Below are positions 33,355-43,900 of a stretch of DNA of 64,000 bases, one piece after another (within the stretch, counting starts at the first letter, position 1; every line of letters starts with the position of its first letter). Below the pieces are notes generated by a model that was not told where the DNA came from, made no database searches, and worked only from the letters and a program-made list of their open reading frames with translations. Both the position numbers and the translations under genes were made by a program. Source of the stretch: Pycnopodia helianthoides (Eukaryota > Echinodermata > Asteroidea > Forcipulatida > Asteriidae); contig CM063244.1 of the NCBI GenBank assembly GCA_032158295.1, positions 7,872,597-7,936,596 on the forward strand. The letters are read 5' to 3'.

Positions 33355-33660
33355 ATAATAACTAGTTCTTGTATAGCGCATTCCACAATAATGTTTCAAT
33401 GCACTTTAGATTAGTGCCCTGGTCATTGGGCCAATAGCATTCCTGGGGTCGATTTCACAAAACTCTTCCTAACTTAGGACTAGTCCTAGGCAATGCTAAG
33501 AGATAGGACTAGTCCTAAGTTAGGACCAGTACTTAGGACTAGTCCTATCTCTTAGCATTGCCTAGGACTAGTCCTAAGTTAGGAAGAGTTTTGTGAAATC
33601 GACCCCTGTAATCTTTCTCAGCTCCCTAGGGGAGTATACAGCCCCGTGCTGCGGTTGCGC
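33355..33660 (-). mobile_element. SINE fragment carrying a nested hairpin MITE
   Basis: It matches the 3' half of the minus-strand SINE at 53858-54215 (tail AATAATAACTAGTTCTTGTA, then GTCATTGGGCCAATAGCATTCC and TAATCTTTCTCAGCTCCCTA). It is interrupted by the element at 33446-33605. The tRNA-like head is absent. Confidence 0.8.
33446..33605. mobile_element. Intact 160-bp hairpin MITE with CTG duplication
   Basis: The ends are GGGTCGATTTCACAAAAC / GTTTTGTGAAATCGACCC. Inner arms CTTAGGACTAGTCCTAGG and TGCTAAGAGATAGGACTAGT pair with their mirror, giving almost complete self-complementarity. The empty site is known from 53960 (ATTCCTGTAATC), so CTG at 33443-33445 and 33606-33608 is a true 3-bp duplication. 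This fits PIF/Harbinger. Confidence 0.9.
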
Positions 33661-34574
33661 AACAACAGCTTTTTAAAGATACATTTAATGACGATTAATA
33701 TGTTTAATACCTGGGCTCCTAAAACTTCCCTGGGGGCAAGTAAAACGCACAGTTACTAGATTCTACATGTGGTCTGTGTGGTAAATCCATATTTTTGTTT
33801 CTCCCCCCCCCCCCCCGAATAATCTCAACCAATCAATCATAACCTGTCTTCCACTTCACAGCAAGTTGCAATATTTAACGTCCGGTAAAAAGTCTTTCAC
33901 CTCGGATGACTGATTGATTGATTATGATATTAAGAGTCCATTAAGCGTCACAACCCCATCAGGTGAACAAGAGGGCAGCCCCCATTAGGACCAGAGTACC
34001 ACAGATCACAAACCCTTTACCAAGATACTGATATCCAGGTAGGACAATGGGGGCCAAGCCTCCACTTTATCAGTATATTGAGGTTATCTGGTGACTGACT
34101 GGGGAGCCCGCTGCCATATTGACTAATCTCCTGACATTTTGACTTCACAGACAAAACAGTAACGCCAAAAAATACTAACCAAATACTGTCCGGTTTTCAA
34201 CTCCAAAAAAATATTTAAAAAAAAATAGATTAGCTACTGTTTGCAGTGCCACCTGATGCTGTGGGAAAATGACGTAACTTTCAGTTTAAAGTTAAAGTGA
34301 GTAAAGAAGGCTGAACCATGATTGAATATTGGCTAGTGTTGATAAAAATAGAAATTATTTAATGTTCTGTTTGGAATTTCCTTTGCAGTTTCAAAAAAAG
34401 GAAACTTGATACACACTTTAAACATTCTCTGTTAGATACAAATTTGTTGTTAATTTGTATAAATTTATGTTGATATAGCCGAGTGTTTGGCACGGGAGAC
34501 CTTGTTAAAAAACTGGTGTGCCTGTCGAACTCATGGGCGGGAATAAGAGATTTCAAATAACACCTAGGTTACAC

Positions 34575-34835
34575 CACTATGTTCCAACACTCCTGTTTCA
34601 ACACCCATTATGTTCCAACACCCCTCGTGTGTTTTTCCTAAACCTAACCCTAACCTTAACCAATGCTAACCCTAGCATGTAAATCATTAGGGTTTTTTCG
34701 GAACTTAGGGTTGTCGGAACATAGCGGGTTGTCGGAACATAGCGGGTTGTCGGAACACAGGGTTGTCGGAACATAGGGTTGTCGGAACATAGGGTTGTTG
34801 TAACATAGGGTTGTCGGAACATAGAACAGTCACCA
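34575..34835. repeat. GGGTTGTCGGAACATAG tandem repeat with CCTAACCC core
   Basis: ATGTTCCAACACCC-type units come first, then CCTAAACCTAACCCTAACC, then six or seven GGGTTGTCGGAACATAG units in the opposite sense. The two unit types are complementary, so the block is roughly an inverted repeat around the telomere-like word. Confidence 0.75.
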
Positions 34836-35179
34836 ACACCCAATGGTAGGCCTTTCAAGAAGCATTTCTTAACATATAATGTTTAAGACATTACATCAAA
34901 TTGATATCACAGCTGATGTTTTGATTGTCTTCACTTTTGCTATTGTTTCACTATTTTCAAGAACTGCCTGATTTGGTGTGGAGTGTCACATATATGGTTT
35001 ATTTCTAACATCTACAATGAATATTGCCCCCACCCCCCCCCCCCTCTAACTGCTTTAATTGCACCTATTAGCAATGGGTCCATCCAATTTGATAGTTTCC
35101 AAACAAAAAGGTCACCCATAGAGTCATACATGTAAAGCATTAGATAATACTATTACAATGTTTTTGTTAAATATTATTT

Positions 35180-35345
35180 GGTTTTACCCATACACTGATG
35201 TGTGTTAAGCACTGTAAACTCAGTACTTACCAAAGTCTGGTGAATAAAAAAAAATCCACTAGGCATATTACTCGGGTGGGATTCGAACCCACGATCTTTG
35301 CCATTCTAGAGCAGATGTCTTACCAACTAGACCACCGATTAGCTA
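35180..35345 (-). mobile_element. tRNA-derived SINE
   Basis: Read on the minus strand: an A box in GGTGGTCTAGTTGGTAAGAC, a B box GGTTCGAATCCC, then the AGTAC…ACACATCAGTGTATGGGTAA tail. Confidence 0.8.
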
Positions 35346-35428
35346 GAGGAAGTTTGAATCCTATATTTTAGCAGCGGTAACCACAACAATTTAATATGAT
35401 GTTGCATCAGCGATGAATCATATTATTT

Positions 35429-35620
35429 GGTTTTACCCTTACACCGATGTGTGTAAAGCACCGTATACTCAGTTCTTCTGCTCTAGAATGGCTCTGGACA
35501 TCTGCTCTACAGAATGGAAAAGGTCGTGGGTTCGAATCCCACCCGAGTAAAATGCCTGTGGACTCGGGAAAAAGTACCGAGTATATAGTGCTTTACACAC
35601 ATCGGTGTAAGGGTAAAACC
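35429..35620 (+). mobile_element. Fold-back SINE copy
   Basis: GGTTTTACCCTTACACCGAT at the left end is exactly complementary to ATCGGTGTAAGGGTAAAACC at the right end. Between them is a tRNA-like head on the plus strand (GGTCGTGGGTTCGAATCCCA B box). It looks like two inverted SINE halves fused tail to tail. Confidence 0.75.
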
Positions 35621-36017
35621 AATATAAGCCCTACGCAAATTTAACATCTTTTCAATGTTATTTTTATTTTCAATGCCCAATAAAATACTTGAGAAAGGCT
35701 GCCTTACATGGGTCTTCTTCAAACAACTAAAACATGTACATTGCTGGGCATGCAACGCGACAAAAGTACACTCGTGCTGACTTTATTGTAGGGTTCAATG
35801 GTCATTTCTTTTACTAGGCAGCTAGGGGGTGTCCCTTTTTTTCCACCTCATTCGATCTGGTTTGTTGACTTTCTTTAAACAAACAATGAATGTTTATGAG
35901 AGCAAGGGTGAGAATATTTTCAAGAGTTGCAATATGGAAATGGGCAACATTCATTGCTTGTTTTATGTGACGTCCGAGTAGATCTTTGTCAATTGGTCGG
36001 AGGATAAATCTTACAGC

Positions 36018-36595
36018 CCGTGGCGTGTCACGGCTGAGCGGGTAATTAAGAGCACCAGTGTTTCTGTTCGGCAGGGTGTGGGTTCGAGTCCCCGGTCATG
36101 ACACTTGTGTCCTTAAGCAAGACATTTAACCATTATTGCTGCACCCTTCGGATGGGTCGTAAAGCCATAGGTCCTGTGTGTTGTGTTATGCACGTAAAAA
36201 AAAAACATGACAGAGAAGGGGTTTGCCCTAATGTTCCTCATGGCAGCATATTGCACCATGGCACTTTGTTGTAAACCATTACCTGTGCCCAATTTCATAG
36301 AGCTGCTTAAGCAGAATATATTGCTTAACAATTTTCTGCTAAGCACAAATCAGCAGGATACCAGTCACAAATTGTACATGTGACATGACAGTTTGGCCGG
36401 TAACCTTAATCTGGTAAGCATAATTTTGTTGTGCTTAGCTACTTTTTGTGCTTAAGCAGCTCTATGAAATTGGGCCCTGGTGCTATGTCTTGCACAATAC
36501 CCTGCAGAAAAATACCGAATGTTGAAGCGTCTCGAGTGTCACTGAGTGACAGATATGCACGCTATAATAAGCCATTATATAATATATTATATATA
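36018..36595 (+). mobile_element. tRNA-derived SINE with nested MITE
   Basis: The same family as 15984-16413: head GTGGCGTGTCACGGCTGAGC, B box GGTTCGAGTCC, body AAGCAAGACATTTAACCATT, end GATATGCACGCTATAATAAG. It is interrupted at 36286-36476. Confidence 0.85.
36286..36476. mobile_element. GGGCCCAATTT MITE inside a SINE
   Basis: The ends are GCCCAATTTCATAGAGCTGC / GCAGCTCTATGAAATTGGGC. CTG at 36283-36285 and 36477-36479 is a 3-bp duplication: removing the element restores ATTACCTGGTGCTATG, which parallels the uninterrupted SINE (ATTACATTGTGCTATG near 16265). This fixes the family's target-site habit. Confidence 0.88.
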
Positions 36596-36745
36596 TACAA
36601 AAATAAACACAACTTTACATGATTGTATTCTGGCGTCCACCGGGTGTTTTTTTTTTTATTCAAAAGCACCTGTGATGAATCATCGAACAGTGGTCTTGCA
36701 CAATTTGCGCTTGTGAAAGGAAAAAAAACTCCCCCACCTCAAAAG

Positions 36746-37020
36746 GTGGTGTGTCATGACTGAGCGGTTGAGAGCACCTGACTCAGTTAGCTCTGGTGTT
36801 TCTGATCAGCAGAGTGTGGGTTCCAGGCCCGGTTGTGTGTCCTCGAGAAAGACACTTTACCATAATTGCTTTGTCCTTTGGATGGGACACTAAGCTGCAG
36901 GTTCACTCTACTAGGATTGGTAGTGCACTTAAAAAGAACCCAGAACACTTATTGTGGAAGAGTAGAGGTTTAACCCCGGTATTTCTGGTTCACATAGCAA
37001 GCACCCTTGTATACAGGTTG
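36746..37020 (+). mobile_element. tRNA-derived SINE, 5' part
   Basis: GTGTGTCATGACTGAGCGGT head, a mutated B box (GGTTCCAGGCC), and a body phrase GGATGGGACACTAAGC…AAAAAGAACCCAG. The 3' tail is lost. Confidence 0.75.
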
Positions 37021-37743
37021 TTTTGCTTTTGCAAGCTACTGTGACTAAGTTCACTTACGAGGCATCCTTAGCTTCATTACCAGAAATATACAATATTAAA
37101 CCGCATAGGCCTAATAATAATAAAAAATAACAATCTTGACAAGGTTTGATCGTGTAGCAGATCTGCGAAGGGTTGGTGGGATTTAACGTATGGGGTTCCG
37201 GAAAATGCCATACAATAGTATCTAATCTAATAAAAAAATGACATCTGTATTCATTCTCAAACTAAAACCAGAGAACAACAGGTTTTTGGTTATCAGTAAA
37301 AGTAAAACATTGAAAGTTAAAATAATCATGATTTTAAAGGATTATTACAGAATTCGTTTTTACTAACAAAACAGTTGCTGGCAGTGTAAAAAAGTTGCTT
37401 GCAAAAAAGAAAATGTGGCTATACTGTGGGACTGGACTGTAAAAAGTAGGATTAATTGAGTCATCAATGGATTTGTGTTTTATTGATGTATTTTTTGAGC
37501 AGCAACAATGAACACACGGTTATAATAATATAAATATGTACTAGCCTGTAGTCAGGGCATGTACGATTGTGTTCATAAACAACAAAGAACATTTCAGAGC
37601 ATTCCAGTGTATTGACCCCCCAAAATACAACAAACGAATTCCACAAATTCTTTTTTGGGAGGATAACTGTTGCAAGTTAATACAGAATGGAAACTCTCAT
37701 TGTGTCTAAACACCTAAGCTCTGAGACACAGGAAATATGCTTC

Positions 37744-37862
37744 AACACGCCACGAGACAGACGACAGGAATGCTATTGGCCCAACAACCAGGGCACTAAT
37801 GTAAACTGCATTGATACATTATTGTAAAATGCGCTATTATAGTAACTAGCCATTATTATAAA
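37744..37862 (+). mobile_element. SINE 3'-end fragment
   Basis: ATGCTATTGGCCCAACAACC…GATACATTATTGTAAAATGC…AGTAACTAGCCATTATT is the reverse-complement of the tail half at 33355 and 53866. Confidence 0.65.
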
Positions 37863-39613
37863 TATTATAAAGGGCTGGAATGCCATCTTTAGTAATAACG
37901 GATTAGGACAGTATTAGGGTTGCTAGGCAGATTAAGAAGATTACAGATTACAGTCAAACGATGATAGCTACAAGGGGGGGGGTCCTTCTCAGGAGTGAAT
38001 GCCAAGTTATGTGTTAGCATTTCTTGGTGCAATTGTTTAATTTGATGTTTTTCACTTTTATAAATCTTTGCTATGTATACAGGTCTAATGCTTCATCTTT
38101 GAAAGGGCAATTAAGGGCCCCACGGCAATTTCTCCTCTTGTAAATGGCAACTCTACGAGGAAATTGTAAACTTTCTATTGGAACATTTCAAGGGGCACCA
38201 AGGCAATGACCAGGGGCAATGGAGACCAAAACCATTTTTGTTGTTCTACTGCCTGTGGTTATACTGCACATCTTTTTTGTTAATAAAGAATCTGAAACTG
38301 AAATTGAGAAAGAGTCACAGTGCAGATCTGTTGTGAACACACACACCTAGAAGTGTCAAATCACCTCCAACATTTATGAAGATCACTTTTACAAACATTC
38401 TCCTGCTAAAAGTAAGTGGTAAACTTTGCTCATCGGTAAACAGACTTTATAAATATTGGGACAAGTTTGTCATGTTAATCACTCTTTAAGCACATCTTTG
38501 AAAAAAAAAAAAAAAAAAAAAAGACTGTCGCAGCCAAACCATCCAAACTCAAGTTCCAAACTCCAAAGTGCACACTTTACATAGTAGTCCCACACAGACA
38601 TTATTTATATATTGCATACATCACAAACTATGAAGGAACCTGAGAATATTGGCCGAGTTTGTTCCTCGGACTCTTGGAGTTGCTAGATGTATTACGCGCT
38701 GGAAATACGAATGGGAGTTCCAACACCGTCTCGGTGTCATGTCAATTTTCGGACGCCAGTATTTACTTAAAGGATGCACACAACATTGGTAAGGTTTTTT
38801 CAAAATAAATGTTCACAGATTTGCACCTAACTAACATGGTATAAAGATGGCCATGGTGGAAAACTTCCCCTTGAAACGTTTTCACCAAACAATTTGAATC
38901 TGATAAAGGCTTCAGGCATGAAGCCTTTCTCAGGCATCTGAAAGCATACAATTCTATGCAGCAAGAGTGTTTTTCGAAATTTTCTTGCAACTTTGCTGAC
39001 CAATTGAGCCCAAATTTTCATAGGTTTGTAATATTTTACACATATGTTGGGATACACCAAGTAAAGATACTGATCTTTGACAATTATCAAATTCCCTGTA
39101 TTTAAAGGTTAGTGTCATCGTTTGTTGTTTTTTTGGTCAACAAAATGCTGATTTATGGGCAAAATTATCATGAAATATACAGTAAAAAGTCAATTGTGAA
39201 AGGTTCAGTTGAATACCCTTGTCTACTTGTTGAGAAAACAGCAAAAAGCTGTCACAATCACTTTAAGAACGTCGAATCCATACACGTTGTGCTCATTCAC
39301 AGCATGTACCGACCGCAGCTCTGGTCATATTGAGGGCTGCATTCAAACGGACACAACAACAAATTTCAAGTAATGGTAGAAAGGGTTCCTTAAAAAAAAT
39401 TCTGCCTAAAATGCTATCGTTTCTGAGAAATGAGTAAAACAATAGTTTTTATCCTGCCTGACAAAAACTTGATGTTTGAAAAACAGAAAACACACAAGGT
39501 CTCTTTTCACTATTTTCTCGTAACCTCGATGACCAATTGAGCTCAAACTTTCACAGGTTTGTTTGTTCATGCATATGTTGAATCCCACAAAATGTTGACA
39601 CTGATTTTGAGCT
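37863..39613. other. No recognisable gene; decayed TTAA-type repeats
   Basis: Two diverged stretches near 38935-39100 and 39430-39600 share GACCAATTGAGCYCAAAYTTTCA.AGGTTTG and ATATGTTG phrases, so they are copies of one repeat family. A poly-A tract lies at 38501-38522, and a CAGGCCTGG-family fragment near 38105-38230. Confidence 0.4.
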
Positions 39614-39905
39614 AAAAATATCTACTTGCTGTGTAGATTTGTTTTTAGAAAACTTGTCTTGCTATTTATTCTACTACCGCGGAGTAGTTTTTTTTTGAAT
39701 TCGGGAGACTTCTCAGTTCTGAAAAGAACTGTCCTGCTTATTAACTACTACCTGGGCGGGAGGTAGGAAATCGGCCTGGACTACTACTTTAGCTTTGTGG
39801 ATCGGGGGGACTTCTCGTAATTAACTGCACTGCCGCGGAGTGAGTTCTTTTGGTCTCAACGTTTCGACTAGCTTGCTCTAGTCATCGTCAGGAAACCGAA
39901 TATAT
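39614..39905 (-). mobile_element. Penelope-like element terminal remnant
   Basis: This 292-bp insertion is flanked by a 14-bp direct repeat ACTGATTTTGAGCT (39600-39613 and 39906-39919). It contains CTACTACCTGGGCGGGAGGT, a repeated ACTRCCGCGGAGTRGTT phrase and, at one end, a hammerhead-like motif. Such ribozymes are known from the terminal repeats of Penelope-like elements. No reverse transcriptase remains here. Confidence 0.75.
39852..39897 (-). ncRNA. Hammerhead ribozyme-like motif
   Basis: On the minus strand: GGTTTC, then the core CTGACGA (CUGANGA), T, GACTAG-AGCAAG-CTAGTC (6-bp stem II), GAAA, CGTT, GAGACC. GGTTTC pairs with GAGACC as stem I with one G-U. Stem III is minimal, as known for Penelope-type hammerheads, which can act as dimers. 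One U/C mismatch sits at the base of stem II, so activity is uncertain. Confidence 0.65.
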
Positions 39906-40687
39906 ACTGATTTTGAGCTGTTACCAAAAGTGTACAATACCTTTAACTCATTGTTGGTGGCTAGTTTTATGAAGAATTTGTCATAAAACTCTCATCCTGA
40001 GGTCTTGGGATTGTGAATCACGCTCCTCTAATTCCATTCCTAAATCCACACTAATATTAATAGTAATACTAATATTTATTAGGGCAAAACATTCACCAGT
40101 ACATGTACAAACATACAAAATACATAAAAAACTGATGTTAAACAACAATAGGATGCCAAGGTGAGCCTTAAAGTTAAAAATTTAACTGTCGCCAAAAGGC
40201 GTATGACTTGCAAATCCCAGAAAAGCAAGGAAGCACAAAAATGTTGAAGCACAAAAGGACATATACATACCCCCCCCAAAAAAAAAAAACCCACAAAAGA
40301 TCATTAAAATCACAGAACAACTTAAAAGGCCTAACAAAACAAGAGAGGAAGAAGAACACAAAGAGAACACCTAGTTGCAACATCTACCACTACAATGCTG
40401 AAAACAGAGCTAAATATACATGGCACTGTGGAGCAAGTCCGTTTTGCAAGTCACTGATGCACCAAGGGTATTCCCCTTCCTGTAATTGTTATGCAACAAA
40501 GTGGTATTAGTGAGGTATTGAATTTTTAGTAATTTTCCCATCACGGCCTGGACAGGAGTTCAACGGTGATGCATGCTTATTCAAGGAAAGTAGATTCCTG
40601 CTTATTTTCAAAATGTTTCACAATCATCAGGTTTATTGCGACATAAAAATTGCAAATGCCCCCAAGTAGCTTTCAATAAAAGTCAAT

Positions 40688-40826
40688 AGGCTTCCTTCAT
40701 TCCTGACAGAATACTCCTGACTAGCTTCCTTCATTCCTGACAGAAGACTCCTGACTAGCTTCCTTCATTCCTGACAGAAGACTCCTGACTAGCTTCCTTC
40801 ATTTCTGACAGAAGACTCCTGACTAA
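40688..40826. repeat. 34-bp tandem repeat, 4 copies, upstream of propeller gene
   Basis: GGCTTCCTTCATTCCTGACA…ACTCCTGACTA repeats four times with three or four substitutions, ending about 75 bp before the ATG at 40902. It may overlap the promoter or 5'UTR. Confidence 0.85.
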
Positions 40827-40901
40827 TAGCACTTTGTGACTTTCTCAGGGGCTACTTGCCAGCTGAAGACAACCACTTCTAACTAGAGTACCAGTGAGGG
40901 G

Positions 40902-43900
40902 ATGAAGATTCCAAGTCTACTGATGATACTTTTTTCTCTGTCCACCCTGATATGTGGCCAAAATGATAGAAGCGACAGCAAGGTATGTTAATTGTATGTT
41001 TCGCTTCCAACTTGGGCTTGCTTTAACTGTGAGCTTCCTTGCGCTGTAATGATGTCCGTTATAAAAAACCAGCTATAACCTCTAGGAGCTCTGGAGGACT
41101 CGGGTGCCAACCGACTTGTTGAGATCCTGAGATATTTCTCTTAGCGTTGCCGACATCTTGAAAGAAGGGCGTCGACTTTCCAAGATGATTTATCTCAGGG
41201 ATAACTTCATCTTGAAACAAGCATGACAGAAAATGATTTTTCTTGGTAATTTGGACATCCGAGATGTTGTCATCCCCAGATAATTTATCTCAGAATGTCA
41301 ACATATTTATCGATAGGACGTTGTCATTATGGGATATATTTATCTAAGGATTCCAACAGTTCGCAATGGCACTTCCATATCACTGCAGTAACCAGAGTTT
41401 TATCTTTGTTTTATGATAGTGGGTACAGCATAATAAGTCATGATTTGTTTGCTTGCAGTATTTGTTTAAAAGTGGCTTATGATTGTGCCGTTCTTGTACT
41501 ATACTAAGGAATTCACAATTTTAGCAACAGTGATTTTACAGGGTTTTTTTTAATGCAATTTTTTTTTACTTCTAAATTTTTTCAATTTAGTTCGAACAAG
41601 CAATGTCAGCCATTTTGAAAACTTAGAAAAATTGCTTGTTATTCTACATATGTTTTTTCAAATTTTGTTTAATACTTTTTTTCAAATTTACATGATTTTC
41701 AATCAAAATGATATTGAATTTGGCTTCCTGTTTACCTAGTTTAGTGATGTGGAATCACAGACAATAATTTTGAGATGGTTGTTGTAAAAAGAATATCATC
41801 AAAATATCATGTTATTAACTTAAAATGAAAACGCGGTCCAAGGTCAGCATAATTAATGGTCTGGCTCCCTACCCCTCCCACGGATAAATCACGTGACCTT
41901 CGTTTTTTAAAACATGCTCCAAAAACGGCCAAATTTGATGGTTTCTTTTAGGAACCGATCCTCTCCATTCCAGGAAGACCTTTGGAGTCATGTTTTAGTA
42001 TTTTTTGTAGCCCAAATAAGCCGATGTGTCCCTTTAAGAATTACAGGAAACTCCTATCACTAAACCCATTTACTTGACATTCAATGAAGCCATGTTTAAA
42101 CAGGTGGTTTAAAGACTTGTAAAAAAGATTTCCACTTTCACAAGGACTCTTTCTGACGCTGAATTTGACCTTAAACCCCCCCTCTTGAATAACTGAAAAA
42201 GTATTTACACATAACAAAGACTATTTTTGGTTCACTCACCATGTTGTTTATACATTGTCATACTGTGTTTCCGCTCATAGGTTGTTAACATTGTACCTTA
42301 CATTTCAAAGCAATCTCTAGAAATTAAAGCTTTACAAACCTTTCAGGCCAGAAAAATGTTTTTTATGGGGGTGCTGGAATATACACCCCCCCTACTTTCC
42401 AAAAAATGAAAACGCACGAACTCAGGCATGATATTATGTCCTTGGAAAAAAGTAGGAAACTTTTATTGAGTACAAGGGCTGATCTGCATGGTGTAGGCTT
42501 CAATTCAGGCTATTTAATCACAATTCTTCTTACTTTTCCATGGGCAAAAGAAAAATCGGAAATTAGACTAAAGCAGGAAGAATATCTTGCCAGCATACTA
42601 TCCTAAGGTTAATTCTTACGAATCACGAGAAATTCCCCCAAATATTATAACACATCATTTTTTTGTTTTTTAATCAATGTTGAATTCCCACTATTTCGGA
42701 ACGGCACTGGTACACGTCCAACTTTCATGACATTGGTCACAAGCCAGCAGGCATGAAACCCAGCACCCAGTATACCCCCTGGTCAAAAAAGGCCTCTAAG
42801 CTTTTAACCGGTAAACAATCTTCAGATGTGTGTAAGAAAAAAGTTCATTTCATAAAAGATGAAAAAAGATCTAGGCCCAGTTTCGTAAAGCTGTTAAGCA
42901 GAAAACACAGCTTAGCTTATTTCTTTGCTATGCCATAAATGACTGGGGCGCCAGTTGTAAAGATGTTAACTTCATGGAGTTTTGGCTGGTTACCCGTTTC
43001 TGCTAAGCAAGATTTTTCTGTGCTTAGCAAGTTTTTGTGCTTTCATGCTTCATTAAATTGGGCCCTGCATTGTTGCATCACTCGTTCCCTTACAGAAAAA
43101 AATGCTGGCAAGTTAGCTCCCATTTTGCTTCGCTTAGGGTTAGCAGTGTTAATGAAAAGTAAACTCTTCCAAATATGGGTAAGCAGAAAACATCTGCTTA
43201 CAGGATGTTGACCCCCTGGCTACCCAGCTAACATGCTTTACAGGCCATGACAAGGGCAGAATTCTGTGGTGAAAAAAAAACCATGATACTGAGCCCCCCC
43301 CCCCCCCCCATCATATTTCAATTATTTTATTTTATTTTTAAAAGCTAATTCTAATAGTGGCCGTTTATTACTGCCTTTATTTCTCAATCTAACAGAAGCC
43401 ACTCACATGTGATCAGGGATTCTGGAAACGAAAGGACAGTGACATTGAGCATTCGTGCTACGAACAATGTAAGTCAGTTAACAAGAAACCTTGCAGGCCT
43501 GAAATTTTCTTTTTTAAGAGGGCAAGGCCATTTTTTCATTTTGCAAAGGGCACTTCCATTGGAAAATCTGGAAGTCTCAGAGAAACTTTGAAGGGCACCA
43601 AGGCAAAGACAAGGGGCAATAACGGCCATGGCTTCTGTGAAATTCCAGCTCTGATCTTGGATTGTTCTGGGCTTGAGTCTAGTGAATTGAGCAGAGGACC
43701 AATGAACTCATCACCAACAGCACCTTCCCCACTGAGAATCTGTTTGTGGAATTTGTGTGCATAATTAAATACTCCAATACATTAGTTGGCAACAGAAAGT
43801 CTGTTTGATCTTACTTTTTCCATAGTTATGATTGAGCAACCGCACAAAAACAAAATCCTCCATAAAATGCAATTTTAAGTGATGGTTTCTTCAATTGAGC

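Noticed and set aside
35270..35345. Minus-strand tRNA gene call
   Set aside because: Same reason: it is the head of a second SINE family with a shared tail.
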